From NCBI GenBank assembly GCA_031772625.1, contig CM062817.1, positions 953,043,705-953,107,704 of the forward strand: 64,000 nucleotides of DNA, given 5' to 3'. Shown here one piece after another: positions 22,904 to 32,544 of this stretch. Source of the DNA: Pinus tabuliformis (taxonomy: Eukaryota; Streptophyta; Pinopsida; Pinales; Pinaceae). The translations under genes were made by a program, and so were the position numbers. Under the pieces are notes generated by a model. The model was not told where the DNA came from. It saw nothing but the letters and a program-made list of their open reading frames with translations, and ran no database searches. How positions within the stretch are numbered: position 1 is the first letter of the stretch; each line of letters starts with the position of its first letter.

Positions 22904-23690
22904 CTTAGAATGAAGAATTTTGAACTTTGAATGAGTTTTGTTGTTCTGGGCAAGTGCTAAGGCAGGAAGGCTCTGCTTCCTATACTTAGGCGAGAAGGGG
23001 AAGGTTCTTGCAGCTGAGTGGGCAAGAGGCCTTGGTAAGTCCGCAGGTTATTGAGCTGACCCCTGGAGCTGAGTGCGTAGGGCGTAGAAATCTGTAATTT
23101 GAATGCTGGGATTGAATAAACATTGATTTTGAAGAAATAGCGTGCATTTGAGTATTGTTGTCAATTCTTCTTATGTTATATTTTGTCGCTCAATAATATG
23201 TTTTCATGAAATAATGTATGAATGTTGTGCAAAACTACGGAATCTATCTTATTTATGCATGTTTTAAATAATTATCTGTGGTCTCGAAGTTAAGGGTTAT
23301 TTCTGTTATGAATTTTGATGAATTGGATAAATTTGCGTGAAGGAAGTTATAGGGTTATTGATCACCACAAGGAAGTGGATAATTTTCCTCTTTAGAGTCC
23401 ACAAATACTAATCGTAGATCTGCGCGAAGGTCTAGAAACCATTTTACCTGAGTTACGGTAACGAGCCCTAGAAGGATACTGATTTGCGCAAAGGTATATC
23501 TGAGTTGTCAAGACTTAAAAACCACTTACCACATGTATCTAAATGTAGAAACCTGGTTCTATCATCCCTTAATACTTCTTTGGGTGAGACTATAGCTTGC
23601 ACTACGTAGGTTGTTGTCGAAAGGGCTAGTAGTTAGGGATCTGTTGGTTGGCGCACACAACTCTGAACCTGGGTCAGGCCCCTAAAGTAC

Positions 23691-24294
23691 ACAATGATTC
23701 TCCAAATAAGCTCTAGTGTTTCTCTTCTATGTCTAGAAGCAAAAAATGTCGGAGTGAGTACTCTACAATAAACTTCAATGGAGTCATGAAATAGACTCCC
23801 CCAAAGCCTACTTGGTAGACACTCAGATTTCTCCAAAATGAGGCAGAGTTTCATTTGAAACTCTTGAGATAAAAACAAATTCTTCTCTTGTTCTAAGAAG
23901 CCTCCAAGAGAGTGTTCAAGCTTCAAAAAATAATGAGAAAAATATACCCAACAAATGATTCTATCCTCCTTCTATAATTTCTCCCCATGCTTCTAGACTC
24001 TCTTTTTAATTATTATTTTATTGTTGGGGGCCATTTTCCACTAAGTGACTTTTTCTTCCATTTAAAAAATAATAATAATTTTCCACCAATATTCAATAAT
24101 ACTTTCCACTCTTTTCTAAAGTAATATTTGCTCTTTTATTAATATTACCAAAATTGGGCAAAATTCCCATGCTCACAAAGTTGGGGATATTACAACTGTA
24201 ATTTTCCTTTTTCCTCCTAAATCCCCAATGTTGGAAATATCTCCTCTTTCCAAAATTGTTTCTAATGTATGAAATAAAAATTTGGGACATGACA
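23691..24294. other. Right part of TE3
   Basis: AT-rich sequence completing the solo LTR, ending TTTGGGACATGACA. No coding content was recognised. Confidence 0.5.
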
Positions 24295-25440
24295 TAAAGG
24301 GCATATTGAAGTATAGATGTCAGTATTTGGTTCTAAAATGCCTCCCAAAGAAAGAATTTTACACCCATTAAACCCTGAAAAAGCTCTACTATGACGCATG
24401 AAGAGAAAAAATTGCAACATGATATATCAAAATTATGGGACCAAGTGCAACAAATTTATCTATCACAAAGAGAAACCAAATATGAACTAAAAGGGGACAT
24501 GGATGGTTTAAAAGCATAGATAAAATGAGATTTGGATGGTATAAAAAGTGACATGAATGGTTTAAAGGCATACATGGAAGGTTTAAAGGAAAGTTTGGCA
24601 ATTCTTTTAGAAGAAAGGCTTCCTAGTGGTGATAAGGTAATTCATGAAGCTCGTGAATAGAACAAATGAAATGTGAATCAGGATTTTAGTGACTCCAGCT
24701 TTGGGATGAAGACTCACCATATTCCAAATATTAATATGCGATCGCTTAATGACAAGGATCTGGTAACATGAATGCTGCATATGGAGCAATTACATGATGT
24801 GCCACACACACAAAAGGTATGTAATGCATATTTATATTTAGAACAAAAGCAGTTTTTGTGGTATCAATGGCTTTGTTCTCGTAAATGAATTTTCACTTGG
24901 ACAATTTTCATAGAAGAATTGGCAGCACAATATGAGGATACAAAGAGCAATACCTTGTTCAGCTAATTGATAAATCTCAAACAAAAGGGTTCAATGGAGG
25001 AGAACAATGAAGACTTCCAAAGATTGAATATCAATGTAAATGATATTCCATAGGAGCATAGGATTGATGTCTTCATAGGGACTTTAAATGATAACATCGA
25101 ACATGAGGTTCACCTTTGGAAACCTAATTCATTGGAGAAGGCATTCAAAATGTAAAGAAAAGTTGAAAGAAAAATTATGACAGCAATAAAGTATACCACT
25201 CACAACTATAAAGGTGGAAGTGTTACTTCTTCTAGCCTCCCATAACATATAAGGTTTACACCACAAAAACCCAAGGGAAAAAGAGAAAAAGGGATTTGTT
25301 ACAGTTGTGATAGAAAATACAATGAGGGTCATAAGTGTGCCGAGAAGAAATTATTTTACATAGATTGTTAAGGGGAGGAAGAAAAGGAACAAGAAACATC
25401 AAACCAAGAGGATATACGCCAAGAACAAACCCCATAGAAA
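24295..25440 (+). pseudogene. TE2 gag
   Basis: The leader resumes after TAAAG and a gag-like frame opens near 24340. Repeated short phrases around 24480-24590 (GACATGGATGGTTTAAA-like) suggest a small internal expansion. Capsid remnants are hard to follow because of stops. A clear nucleocapsid knuckle lies near 25300 (CYSCDRKYNEGHKCAEKKLF), the CxxC...GHxC form shared by Reina/Tekay chromoviruses. It is broken. Confidence 0.55.
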
Positions 25441-25446
25441 GAAGAA

Positions 25447-25854
25447 ATGAATCCGACCATATATTGTAAAGTGCTGGCAGGAATTAACACTCCTGAAATT
25501 GTCAAGATAGATGGGTATATCAAGAAAAAAAAGGTAACAATATTGATTTATTCTTGTAGTACCCATAATTTTATTCATTTTAAGATAGCCAAGGAATTGA
25601 ATTGTTTTCTATATCCAGCACCAGAGTGTCAAGTGATGGTTGGAGATAGAGGAACTATAAATTTATTAGGGAAGTACCATAATATCAATCTAACAATTGG
25701 GGAATATGTAATGAATAGTCAAATTCTTTCCATTCCAATGGGTGGTGCTAATGTTATATTAGGATTCCAATGGTTACAATTTTTGGAGACGATAACTTTT
25801 AATTTTCAAGAAATTTTCTTGAAATTTTTCTGCGAAGGAAGGGGAATTGAATGA
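25447..25854 (+). pseudogene. TE2 protease
   Basis: A 135-codon open stretch. ILIYSCSTHNFIHFKIAKELN corresponds to the family's LIDSGSTHNFI; the catalytic D-S-G has become Y-S-C, which destroys activity. The second half (NILGFQWLQFLETITFNF) matches the usual DVILGMDWL..L..I..DF. Stop codons follow. Confidence 0.75.
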
Positions 25855-26099
25855 AGGGGCATTGCATGGAAACCAAGGAAGATAATAAACTCTAATGGCA
25901 TGACAAATATTTTGAAGAAATAACAATGAAGAATAATTGAAAAATTATGCTCACTAGATGTTCAAACATTGAAATCATATATTTATCTAGATCTCCAAAG
26001 AATCTTGGAAAATAATTCCAAGGTATTTGAGACTCTCAAATACCTCCCACCTATTCATGATTATGATCATGTTATTTAATTGATTCTAGGAAGTGTCTC

Positions 26100-26820
26100 T
26101 GCAAACGTTAGACCTTTCAAATATTCTTATTCCCAAAAAAATGAAATTGAACGTATGGTTGCAGAAATGTTAGAGGCAAGTATAATTCAACCTAACTAAA
26201 GTTGTTTCTCTACACCAGTATTATTGGTACATAAGAAGGATGTATCATGGAGTATGTGTCTAGATTATAGGGAGATCAACAAGCTCACTATTCAAGATAA
26301 ATTTCCCATTCCTATCATTGATGAATTATTGGATTAATTACATGGAACAATTTACTTCAACAAGTTGGATCTTCATTGAGGATATCATCAAATTAGTTGA
26401 ATGAAGATTGAAGCCATTCCGAAAAAAAAAATCAAAACTCATGAAGGTCATTACAAATTTTTAGTCATGCCCTTTTCCTTACTATTTCACCTTCCACTTT
26501 TCAAGGTTTCATGAATTTTATTTTCAAACCCTTCCTTAGAAAATTTGTGTTAGTATTTTTAGATGATATACTAATATACAACAAGTATTGGAAGGATCAA
26601 GTTCAACATGTTGAGAGGATGCTAAAACTATTGGAGGAAAAACAATTGTATGCAAAAACTTCCAAATGTTTCTTTGGGGTATAAGAGGTGGAATATTTGG
26701 GTCATATTGTATTTGCCTTAAGGTAGATCCTAAAAAAATTAAAGCCATCAAGGAATGGAAAATGCGCACAAGCCTAAATCATCTTTAAGGATTTATCAAG
26801 TTGATAGGGTACTATTGCAC
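26100..26820 (+). pseudogene. TE2 reverse transcriptase
   Basis: Readable blocks are [63 protein letters not shown] and, in a shifted frame, VFLDDILIYNK-like wording near 26550-26585, so the YxDD site lies in a frame-shifted portion. Many stops are present. Order and spacing are those of Ty3 RT. Confidence 0.7.
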
Positions 26821-26880
26821 GTTTATTAATAATTATGCAAAAATAGTAGCACCTCTAACAATATTACTAAAGAAAGATGC

Positions 26881-27330
26881 ATTTTGTGGTCTCCATAATC
26901 AACTATGTCCTTTGAAAATCTTAAAGAGGCAATGTTCCAAGCTCTAGTTTTAGCTACACAATACTTCACAAAAACATTTATGGTGGAATGTGATGCCTTG
27001 GGAAATGGAATTGGTGATGTTTTAATGCAAAAAGGAAGACTAATTACTTTTCAAAGTTGTCCAATAAAGGGAAATTATTTACAAAAACCTATTTATGAGA
27101 AGGAAATATTGGCAATACTACAAGCCCTAAAGTAATGAAGCCCTTACCTAATGGGAAGATACTTCAAGGTAAAAAGATATGATGATAATCTTAAATAAAT
27201 TATGGAACAAAGATTATCTTATAAAGAGTATAAAAAATGTGTGACTAAGATGTTGGGTACGAATTTGAAATCATCTACAAAAAATGGAAATAAAATGCCA
27301 TTATAGATGAACTCTCAAGAAGGGATGAGG
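26881..27330 (+). pseudogene. TE2 RNase H
   Basis: The open stretch 26905-27135 reads FENLKEAMFQALVLATQYFTKTFMVECDALGNGIGDVLMQKGRLITF and YEKEILAILQALK. This is typical Ty3 RNase H with the catalytic Asp present in CDALG. A stop and frameshifts follow, with the tail near 27270-27330. Confidence 0.75.
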
Positions 27331-27399
27331 ATGTGGAAGCATTTCTCTATGCCACTTTTATTATACAACCTTATTGGATAACGGAAGCAAAGGAGGAAT

Positions 27400-28330
27400 G
27401 GAATAATGACAGAGGTGTGGACACTCATTCAAAAGCTTTAGCAAGATCCCAGTACATATGATACATTTATCTATAAAAATGACTCATTATGGTATAAAAA
27501 TATCGTATATTTATTTAAGAATTCCCAACTCAAACAAAAGATTCTTTTTCAGTTTCACACCTCTCCTTTAGGAGGGCACTCGAGATTTTTAAAAACTTAC
27601 CATAGGGTCAAGAAGGATTTTTTTTAGGATGGACTGAAATCTAATATTCAGAATTTTGTGGTAGAACGTTTGGTTTGCAAACACAATAATGTTGAGACAA
27701 TTAAGACCCCATGTCTGTTACAACCTTTAGCCATTCCAGGTTAGCATTGAGAGGTGGTCCCAATGGATTTTACCATAAGTATACCTGAGTTCAAAGGAAG
27801 CAATATGATCATGGTGTTAGTTGATATACTTACTAGGTAAGCACACATTTGTGCATTATCTCATTCCTTTAAAGCTAGTACAATTTCTACTTCATTTATG
27901 GAAATAATTCAAAAGTTACATGGAAACCCAAAGATTATTCTAAGTGACAGAGATCCCATTTTCACTAGAAATTTTTGGACAAAATTATTTTCTTGTATGG
28001 GTACTCAATTAGCTCATATATCATGATTCTTATCATCATCAATAATATAGGAAAAATAAGATAGTGAACAAATGTTTGGAAGGATATATTTGTTTCTTTG
28101 TATCTGATAAAGAAACATAATGGGTCATGTGGTTACCTATGGCTAAATGGTGGTACAAAACTTCCTTCCATAATAAAACAAAAATGACCCCATTTATGAC
28201 ACTTTATGGATATCATCCACCATCCATCACATCATCTTTAAGATAAAGTTCTAAGGTTCAAGTAGTGGAAGATCACATCGAGCATCAAAAACAAGTTCTC
28301 CAACTCTTAAAGGATAACCTCACTCTAGCA
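27400..28330 (+). pseudogene. TE2 integrase
   Basis: The zinc domain HTSPLGGHSRFLKTYHRVKKDFF...VCKHNN and the catalytic core VPMDFTISIPEFKGSNMIMVLVDILTR are present. The second Asp is in [13 protein letters not shown]. Many stops and a frameshift near 28040 follow; after it, CLEGYICFFVSD-like and WWYKTSFHNKTKMTPFMTLYGY-like wording continues. It is dead. Confidence 0.7.
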
Positions 28331-28539
28331 TAGAATCAAATGAAACAAAAAGAATATGAACATGAAAGAAGCTTTGACATAGATGGATGGGTATTTTTAT
28401 GACTACAAAAATGCAAACAAATTTCCCTCAAGAAATCTAAGAAGGATAATAAATTATCACCCAAGTACTATGGTGTTTACAAGGTGTTACAAAAGATTGA
28501 TACTATGGTATACAAATTGGAGTTGGATGAATATTCTTG

Positions 28540-28840
28540 AGCACACCCAGTTTTCCAGGTTTCATGCTTAAAGAAGGTTATGGGGGACAAGCCCCCAGTT
28601 CAAAAAAAATTGCTAGAACTTAATGAGGAATGGAAAATCATATTGGAGCCTGAAGCAGTCATGGAAAAAAGAACTGAAAACTATAGAATCAATCAATTTT
28701 ATATTATCTCATTAAGTGGAAGAACTTACCCACTGAAGATTCCACATGGGAGGATGAGAATTTTATACAGAATCATCCACAACTACTTAAGCGTTGAGGA
28801 CAACAAATTTTTTGAAGGAAAGGGGCATGTTAGGTCCCTA
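28540..28840 (+). pseudogene. TE2 chromodomain-like C-terminus
   Basis: The pol tail HPVFQVSCLKKVMGD (near 28545-28585) is followed by an open stretch, 28580-28843. It holds EPEAVMEKRT and, near its end, VEDNKFFEGKGHVR, which overlaps the polypurine tract and LTR start. This is the familiar chromovirus ending (family form EDKFxFEGKGxxR). Aromatic chromodomain positions are largely lost. Confidence 0.7.
28814..28825 (+). other. Polypurine tract of TE2
   Basis: GAAGGAAAGGGG sits two bases before the 3' LTR start TGTTAGG at 28828, as expected for a Ty3 element. Confidence 0.75.
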
Positions 28841-29139
28841 TAACCTTAGTGTAGCCCCCTTATTATTATTGTTGTGCCCATGAAGCTCCCATATTGTTAT
28901 TGGTGTGCCCCATAGAAGCCCATTATTGTTATAGTTGTGTCCTTACATTATTATTTTTATGCGGGCTTTGAGTATATTCTAACCCTTTAGAATACTATAT
29001 ATACCAAGGAGGCCTTTCCATTTCAATCATCCAAGAATGATTCATTTATGTGATGTAAAGGAGGTTTTCCCCTCGAAAAGGCTAATTTTCAAGTTTTTGA
29101 TCTACCTTTTCTTCGATTTTTTGATATGGTTGCATAACA
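28828..29139 (+). repeat. 3' LTR of TE2
   Basis: A 312-bp LTR starting TGTTAGGTCCC and ending GCATAACA, homologous to 519-795. The interrupted copia element resumes immediately after. Confidence 0.85.
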
Positions 29140-30600
29140 CCCCTCCATATTCTAACAGAATAGACTCACTAGCATCTTCTGAAGAAAAATAGCTTCTCAT
29201 GTGGCCATGATGGCTGCCCATTACTCTATTTCTACAAACTTAGTGACACATACTTATACTTCCTGCTGCACCAAGATACAACCCATGATCCAATACTTCC
29301 TGTTGCACCAAGATACAACCCATGATCTAATGCTAAAGCAACATCCTAATGTGCTCTTCTGATCCACTAAGTTACTTACCCAATCCTCATCTATATATCT
29401 ACATAATATGACACCATCATCTCGAGAATACCTCAACCCATACTCAAGTGTTTCACACAAATAGCTCAGTATATGCCTTATTATTTTCTAATGCACTCTC
29501 TTAGGTCCCACAATAAATTGGCTGAGAGTGTTGACCACGAAGTAGATATCTGCCCTAGTTTTGATTATATACATGAGGGAATTGATGAGTTGTCTATAAA
29601 AGGTTCATTCAACATCCTCATCCTCTAACACTTTAATATTCCTTCATTTTATAATCATAGATGTGAACATAAGCCTACAATCCTGCATCTAAAATCTCTT
29701 CAGAATCTCTGTAGTGTATCTCCCTTGACCAAGGGATATCTCCTCATCCCTCTACCATCCCTCCAGGTCTAGGAGGTAATGCATATATCCTAGATCCTTC
29801 ATGTCAAAATTTTCTTCCATGTTCTTCTTGTAGTCCTCTATGAGCCTTGATTACCGAGTTAGAAAGAGGTTATCCACATACAACACTAGGATGCGTCTCT
29901 CATCCTCTATCGTCAAATAGTAAAAGTTGGGGTCTGCGTCATTGTTGAAAAATCCCATTTTTTACAAGTATATTTCAATTAAACCATACCACACCCTGGG
30001 AGCCTGTTTGAGCCCTTATAGAGCACTATTTAGCATGCATAATGTGTGTCCCTCTCATGTTTCTCAAATCTATCTAGTTTTTCAATGTATACTTCTTCCT
30101 CTATCACACTATTCAAGAAGTTTTTCTTGATGTCCATCTAGTGAATTTGTCATCCCAACTGTGCTTCTAGATATATAACAAACCAGACGGAAGTATATCT
30201 AGAAACTCAGGTGAAGGGATCCTCATAATCTATCCCTCCCTTAAATACGTACCCCTTTGTCATGAACCTATATGTGTACTTCTCCATGCTACAATTTACA
30301 ACATACTCTATATTATAGATCTATTGAGAGCCCACAACTGACCTATACAGAGGTCTCAAAACAACCTCCCAAACATCGTTATTCATGATAGATATATACT
30401 CATCTACCATGGAATATACCAACACCTGATGTTGTGCATCTTCCTGATAGCTAGAAGGCTCAAAAACCTGTGCCACCAATGCTTGGTACTTGTCTGGTTG
30501 TCTGTGTTCTATCCTGTTTGTCCTAGGAGCTCTAATGAACTCCACATCCCTTAGCATATAGGAAACTTCCCTGCTAGTTTGACCACTAGTGGTGGGAGGA
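29140..30600 (-). pseudogene. TE1 copia reverse transcriptase and RNase H
   Basis: The RT entry DEYISIMNNDVWEVV lies at about 30360-30420 (family form W..AM..E...L..N.TW.LV). The RT core follows in broken frames down to 29600. RNase H reads YGLRYSRDDGVILCRYIDEDWVSN and STLGCCFSIRSWVVSWCNRK (29254-29450), then TREAIFLQKMLVSLF just before 29140. The domain continues after TE2 at 518. A 37-bp tandem duplication at 29256-29329 adds a frameshift. Confidence 0.75.
29256..29329. repeat. 37-bp tandem duplication in copia RNase H
   Basis: Units 29256-29292 and 29293-29329 differ at two positions, both C/T. Because 37 is not a multiple of three, the duplication itself disrupts the frame. Confidence 0.9.
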
Positions 30601-30899
30601 TTGACCAGCGATTCATCCCGCCTTTTCTACTCCATATACTACGAACTCATAAAATATCCTACACCTGAGGTTGCACTCATACTGTTAACTGTACTAGATC
30701 CATGTTACTACCCTTGTTTCTATCCTTGCGACTACCCCTATTAGCACACCCTACTTCTGGACCAATCGAACTTCTACTGGCTCACTCTTATCACCTATTG
30801 GTGTCTCATGAGACATCTTGAAGGCTCTGTCCTCCATGAACATCACATCATGCCTCATGATAATCTTCCTACGACTAGGAATGTAGATCCTGTATTTTA

Positions 30900-31700
30900 C
30901 TCTAACGTAATGTTTTCTTCATCTAGTATATTTTAGTGAGATACATTTCCAAAGATCCTGAAGTGGCTAGCTTTTGTCTTCTTCCCTGAGAAGACTTCTT
31001 CTAATGTTATCTTCCAAATGTCCCTATGAGGAATTGGCTTTTGTATATACAATGTTGTGTTGCACATCTTCACCCATAGAAACTTGGAAATGTCCTCATC
31101 ATACAACATAACCTTTTCCACCCAAACTATAGACTTATTATTCCACTCCACTACTCCACTCTTTTGTGGATTGTATGGAGCTATCCACTCCCTCTTGATG
31201 CCCTCCTCTGCATGGAAGCCTTTGAAGTCACTTTCTGTGTACTCTCCACTATTATCCAAGTGAAGCACCATCATATTCTTTCCTGTTGAATTTTTCACTA
31301 GAGCCTTGAACTTGGAAGAGACTAAATACCCCATCCTTGGTCTTCAAGAAATAGATCTAGTTTTTCCTAGAACAAACATCAATGATGGTGAAAAATTACT
31401 TTTACCCAATGATAGATCTAGTGGACATATGGCCATAAATATTTGAGTGCATAAGCTACAACACACCATCTAATCAACTCCCAATTCTTAGGGATCTTTC
31501 CTTAGCATATTTATGAAGTTCACACCCTACACACATCATCATGTTTTGTGCTTAAATCTAGAGCACCTATCACTATCTCAGTGACTATCCTAAGTGCCCC
31601 ATAGAATAAATTCTCTTCTCCTATGCCATAGTTCATTCAAGTCTCTCCAACTTCTAATGCCATCATTGTTTTTGTTTCTAACTAGTGCCTTTGGAGAGTC
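30900..31700 (-). pseudogene. TE1 copia integrase
   Basis: The open stretch 30933-31334 on the minus strand reads VLHLDNSGEYTESDFKGF, EEGIKREWIAPYNPQKSGVVEWNNKSI and LWVKMCNTTLYI. This is the copia integrase core with the second catalytic Asp (LDNSGEY) and the PYxPQxxGVxE segment with its Glu. Earlier integrase lies upstream to about 31700 in broken frames. It would have catalysed integration. Confidence 0.75.
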
Positions 31701-31894
31701 AATCTACAACTTGTACAACATGGTGCTATGGAATCCAATAATATGCCTCACCTTATTCTAGCTATGTTGTTTTATGGACACCTTCTTCCCTAAAAAGTAG
31801 ACATCATATTCTTTATCCTATAGTTAGGAAACTAAAATTATGTTCATACTCATGTTGAGAGAAGATGCAACAAATCTATAATATTGGTTCTTAC

Positions 31895-32424
31895 TCATGA
31901 TTCCCTATGAAGCTTAATGGTACATACTCCAACTAGAGTGAATTTTCTTTTGATTCTCATTTGAATCTGGAAGTCCATTTTCTCCTCCTTATAGCTAGAG
32001 AAGTATTCTCTAACTCCTATCATATGGGTTGTTGCTTCAGTATCTCTGTACCAGACACCATGTGAAGTTGAGATAGAGAGGAAATCTATCTGAGTGAATT
32101 CAACCTCTAATTTGGAAGAAAAATTTGTATCCTCTTGAATGTTGAATCTCTCTGTAGCTATATTGGAGAAATATAGGAATTTTACTAGAGAAGTCCTGGG
32201 TATAGTTTCATGTGCTTTTATCATCCTACACTATGCATATCTATAGTTGTAACCTTTGTTGCAAAAATTCTACACCCATATATTCCCTGTATGTAAGCAC
32301 ATATGCTCACTGCAACTACTTCTTGGTAGCAACATTTCATACAAACTCTTTTTTTGATGCTAATCAAATTTTCCCTTGAATTAGATCTAAAAATTGAACC
32401 CTTTGCCTCTATAATTTTCACCAC
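31895..32424 (-). pseudogene. TE1 copia protease and nucleocapsid remnant
   Basis: The protease stretch at 31895-32224 reads WYRDTEATTHMIGVREYFSSY. It corresponds to the family's W.[LV]DSGA[ST].HM, with G changed to E in the active-site triplet. Upstream, 32221-32424 begins a knuckle (RVCMKC) that is not completed in frame. Both are inactive. Confidence 0.65.
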
Positions 32425-32527
32425 TGGCTTGGCCTATGTAGATATGAACCCTATACTTTATATATCATTTTGAAACTGCATGATATGTTGATATTTCACC
32501 TTTGAGCCTATGATATGATCAACAATG

Positions 32528-32541
32528 GTATGATACCATGT
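32528..32541 (-). other. Copia primer binding site
   Basis: On the minus strand TGGTATCATACC resembles the tRNA-iMet primer site TGGTATCAGAGC. Its location just outside the gag remnant is consistent with this. The adjoining higher coordinates should be the element's 5' LTR. Confidence 0.5.
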
Positions 32542-32544
32542 GAA

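Larger units (their letters stand above)
2388..23690 (+). mobile_element. TE4: Tat/Athila-like Ty3 element with third ORF
   Basis: A long Ty3 element inserted in TE3. Its two LTRs (about 2392-3415, and 20763-23690 minus a nested solo LTR) are homologous end to end. AATGAT occurs at both outer edges (2383-2388 and about 23693-23698), suggesting the target duplication. Internal order on the plus strand is: gag with zinc knuckles, protease, a second capsid-like region, RT, RNase H, integrase, then, after the TE5 insertion, a decayed third ORF before the 3' LTR. An ORF downstream of integrase is typical of the Athila/Tat side of Ty3 elements. Every domain has stops or frameshifts, so it is inactive. 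Confidence 0.75.
20763..23690 (+). repeat. 3' LTR of TE4, interrupted by a solo LTR
   Basis: It starts TGTTGGGTTAGGGTCCC and matches the 5' LTR up to ...GATAACTTAG at 21010. Homology is then lost for 1.9 kb and resumes at 22904 with CTTAGAATGAAGAATT, which is continuous in the 5' copy at about 2631. The remainder runs to about 23687. Without the insert its length is close to that of the 5' LTR. Confidence 0.8.
1334..24294. mobile_element. TE3: solo LTR split by TE4
   Basis: The left edge reads TGTAATGTCCCAAAC and the right edge reads TTTGGGACATGACA, an imperfect terminal inverted repeat with TG...CA ends. The five bases TAAAG flank both sides (1329-1333 and 24295-24299). With the TE4 insertion removed (about 2388-23690) roughly 1.65 kb remains, with no coding sequence. 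A solo LTR fits best: TG/CA ends and a 5-bp duplication without an internal region. A non-autonomous inverted-repeat element is the alternative. The orientation was not determined. Confidence 0.6.
519..29139 (+). mobile_element. TE2: Ty3 chromovirus inserted in copia, itself interrupted
   Basis: The 5' LTR (519-795) and 3' LTR (28828-29139) are clearly homologous: both open with (T)TAGGTCCCTATAA and close with CATAACA. A tRNA-iMet-like primer site follows the first, and a purine tract plus chromodomain precedes the second. Internal sequence lies at 796-1333 and 24295-28827, and everything between is later insertion. CCCC flanks both ends (513-516 and 29140-29143), although the terminal base or two do not match exactly. 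The interrupted copia frame resumes across the two ends, so this is a single insertion event. The zinc knuckle spacing and terminal chromodomain place it among the Reina/Tekay-like chromoviruses. It is dead, with many stops throughout pol. Confidence 0.8.
29140..32541 (-). mobile_element. TE1: copia element, main part (minus strand)
   Basis: Read from 32541 downward: primer-site-like TGGTATCATACC (32528-32541), a shortened gag with a CxxC knuckle start, protease, integrase, RT and RNase H. The element is interrupted at 29140 by TE2 and finished at 518-263. This integrase-before-RT order defines Ty1/copia. It is the oldest layer of the nest and is full of stops. The gag region is too short between primer site and knuckle, so there is an internal deletion. 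The LTRs were not securely delimited. Confidence 0.75.
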
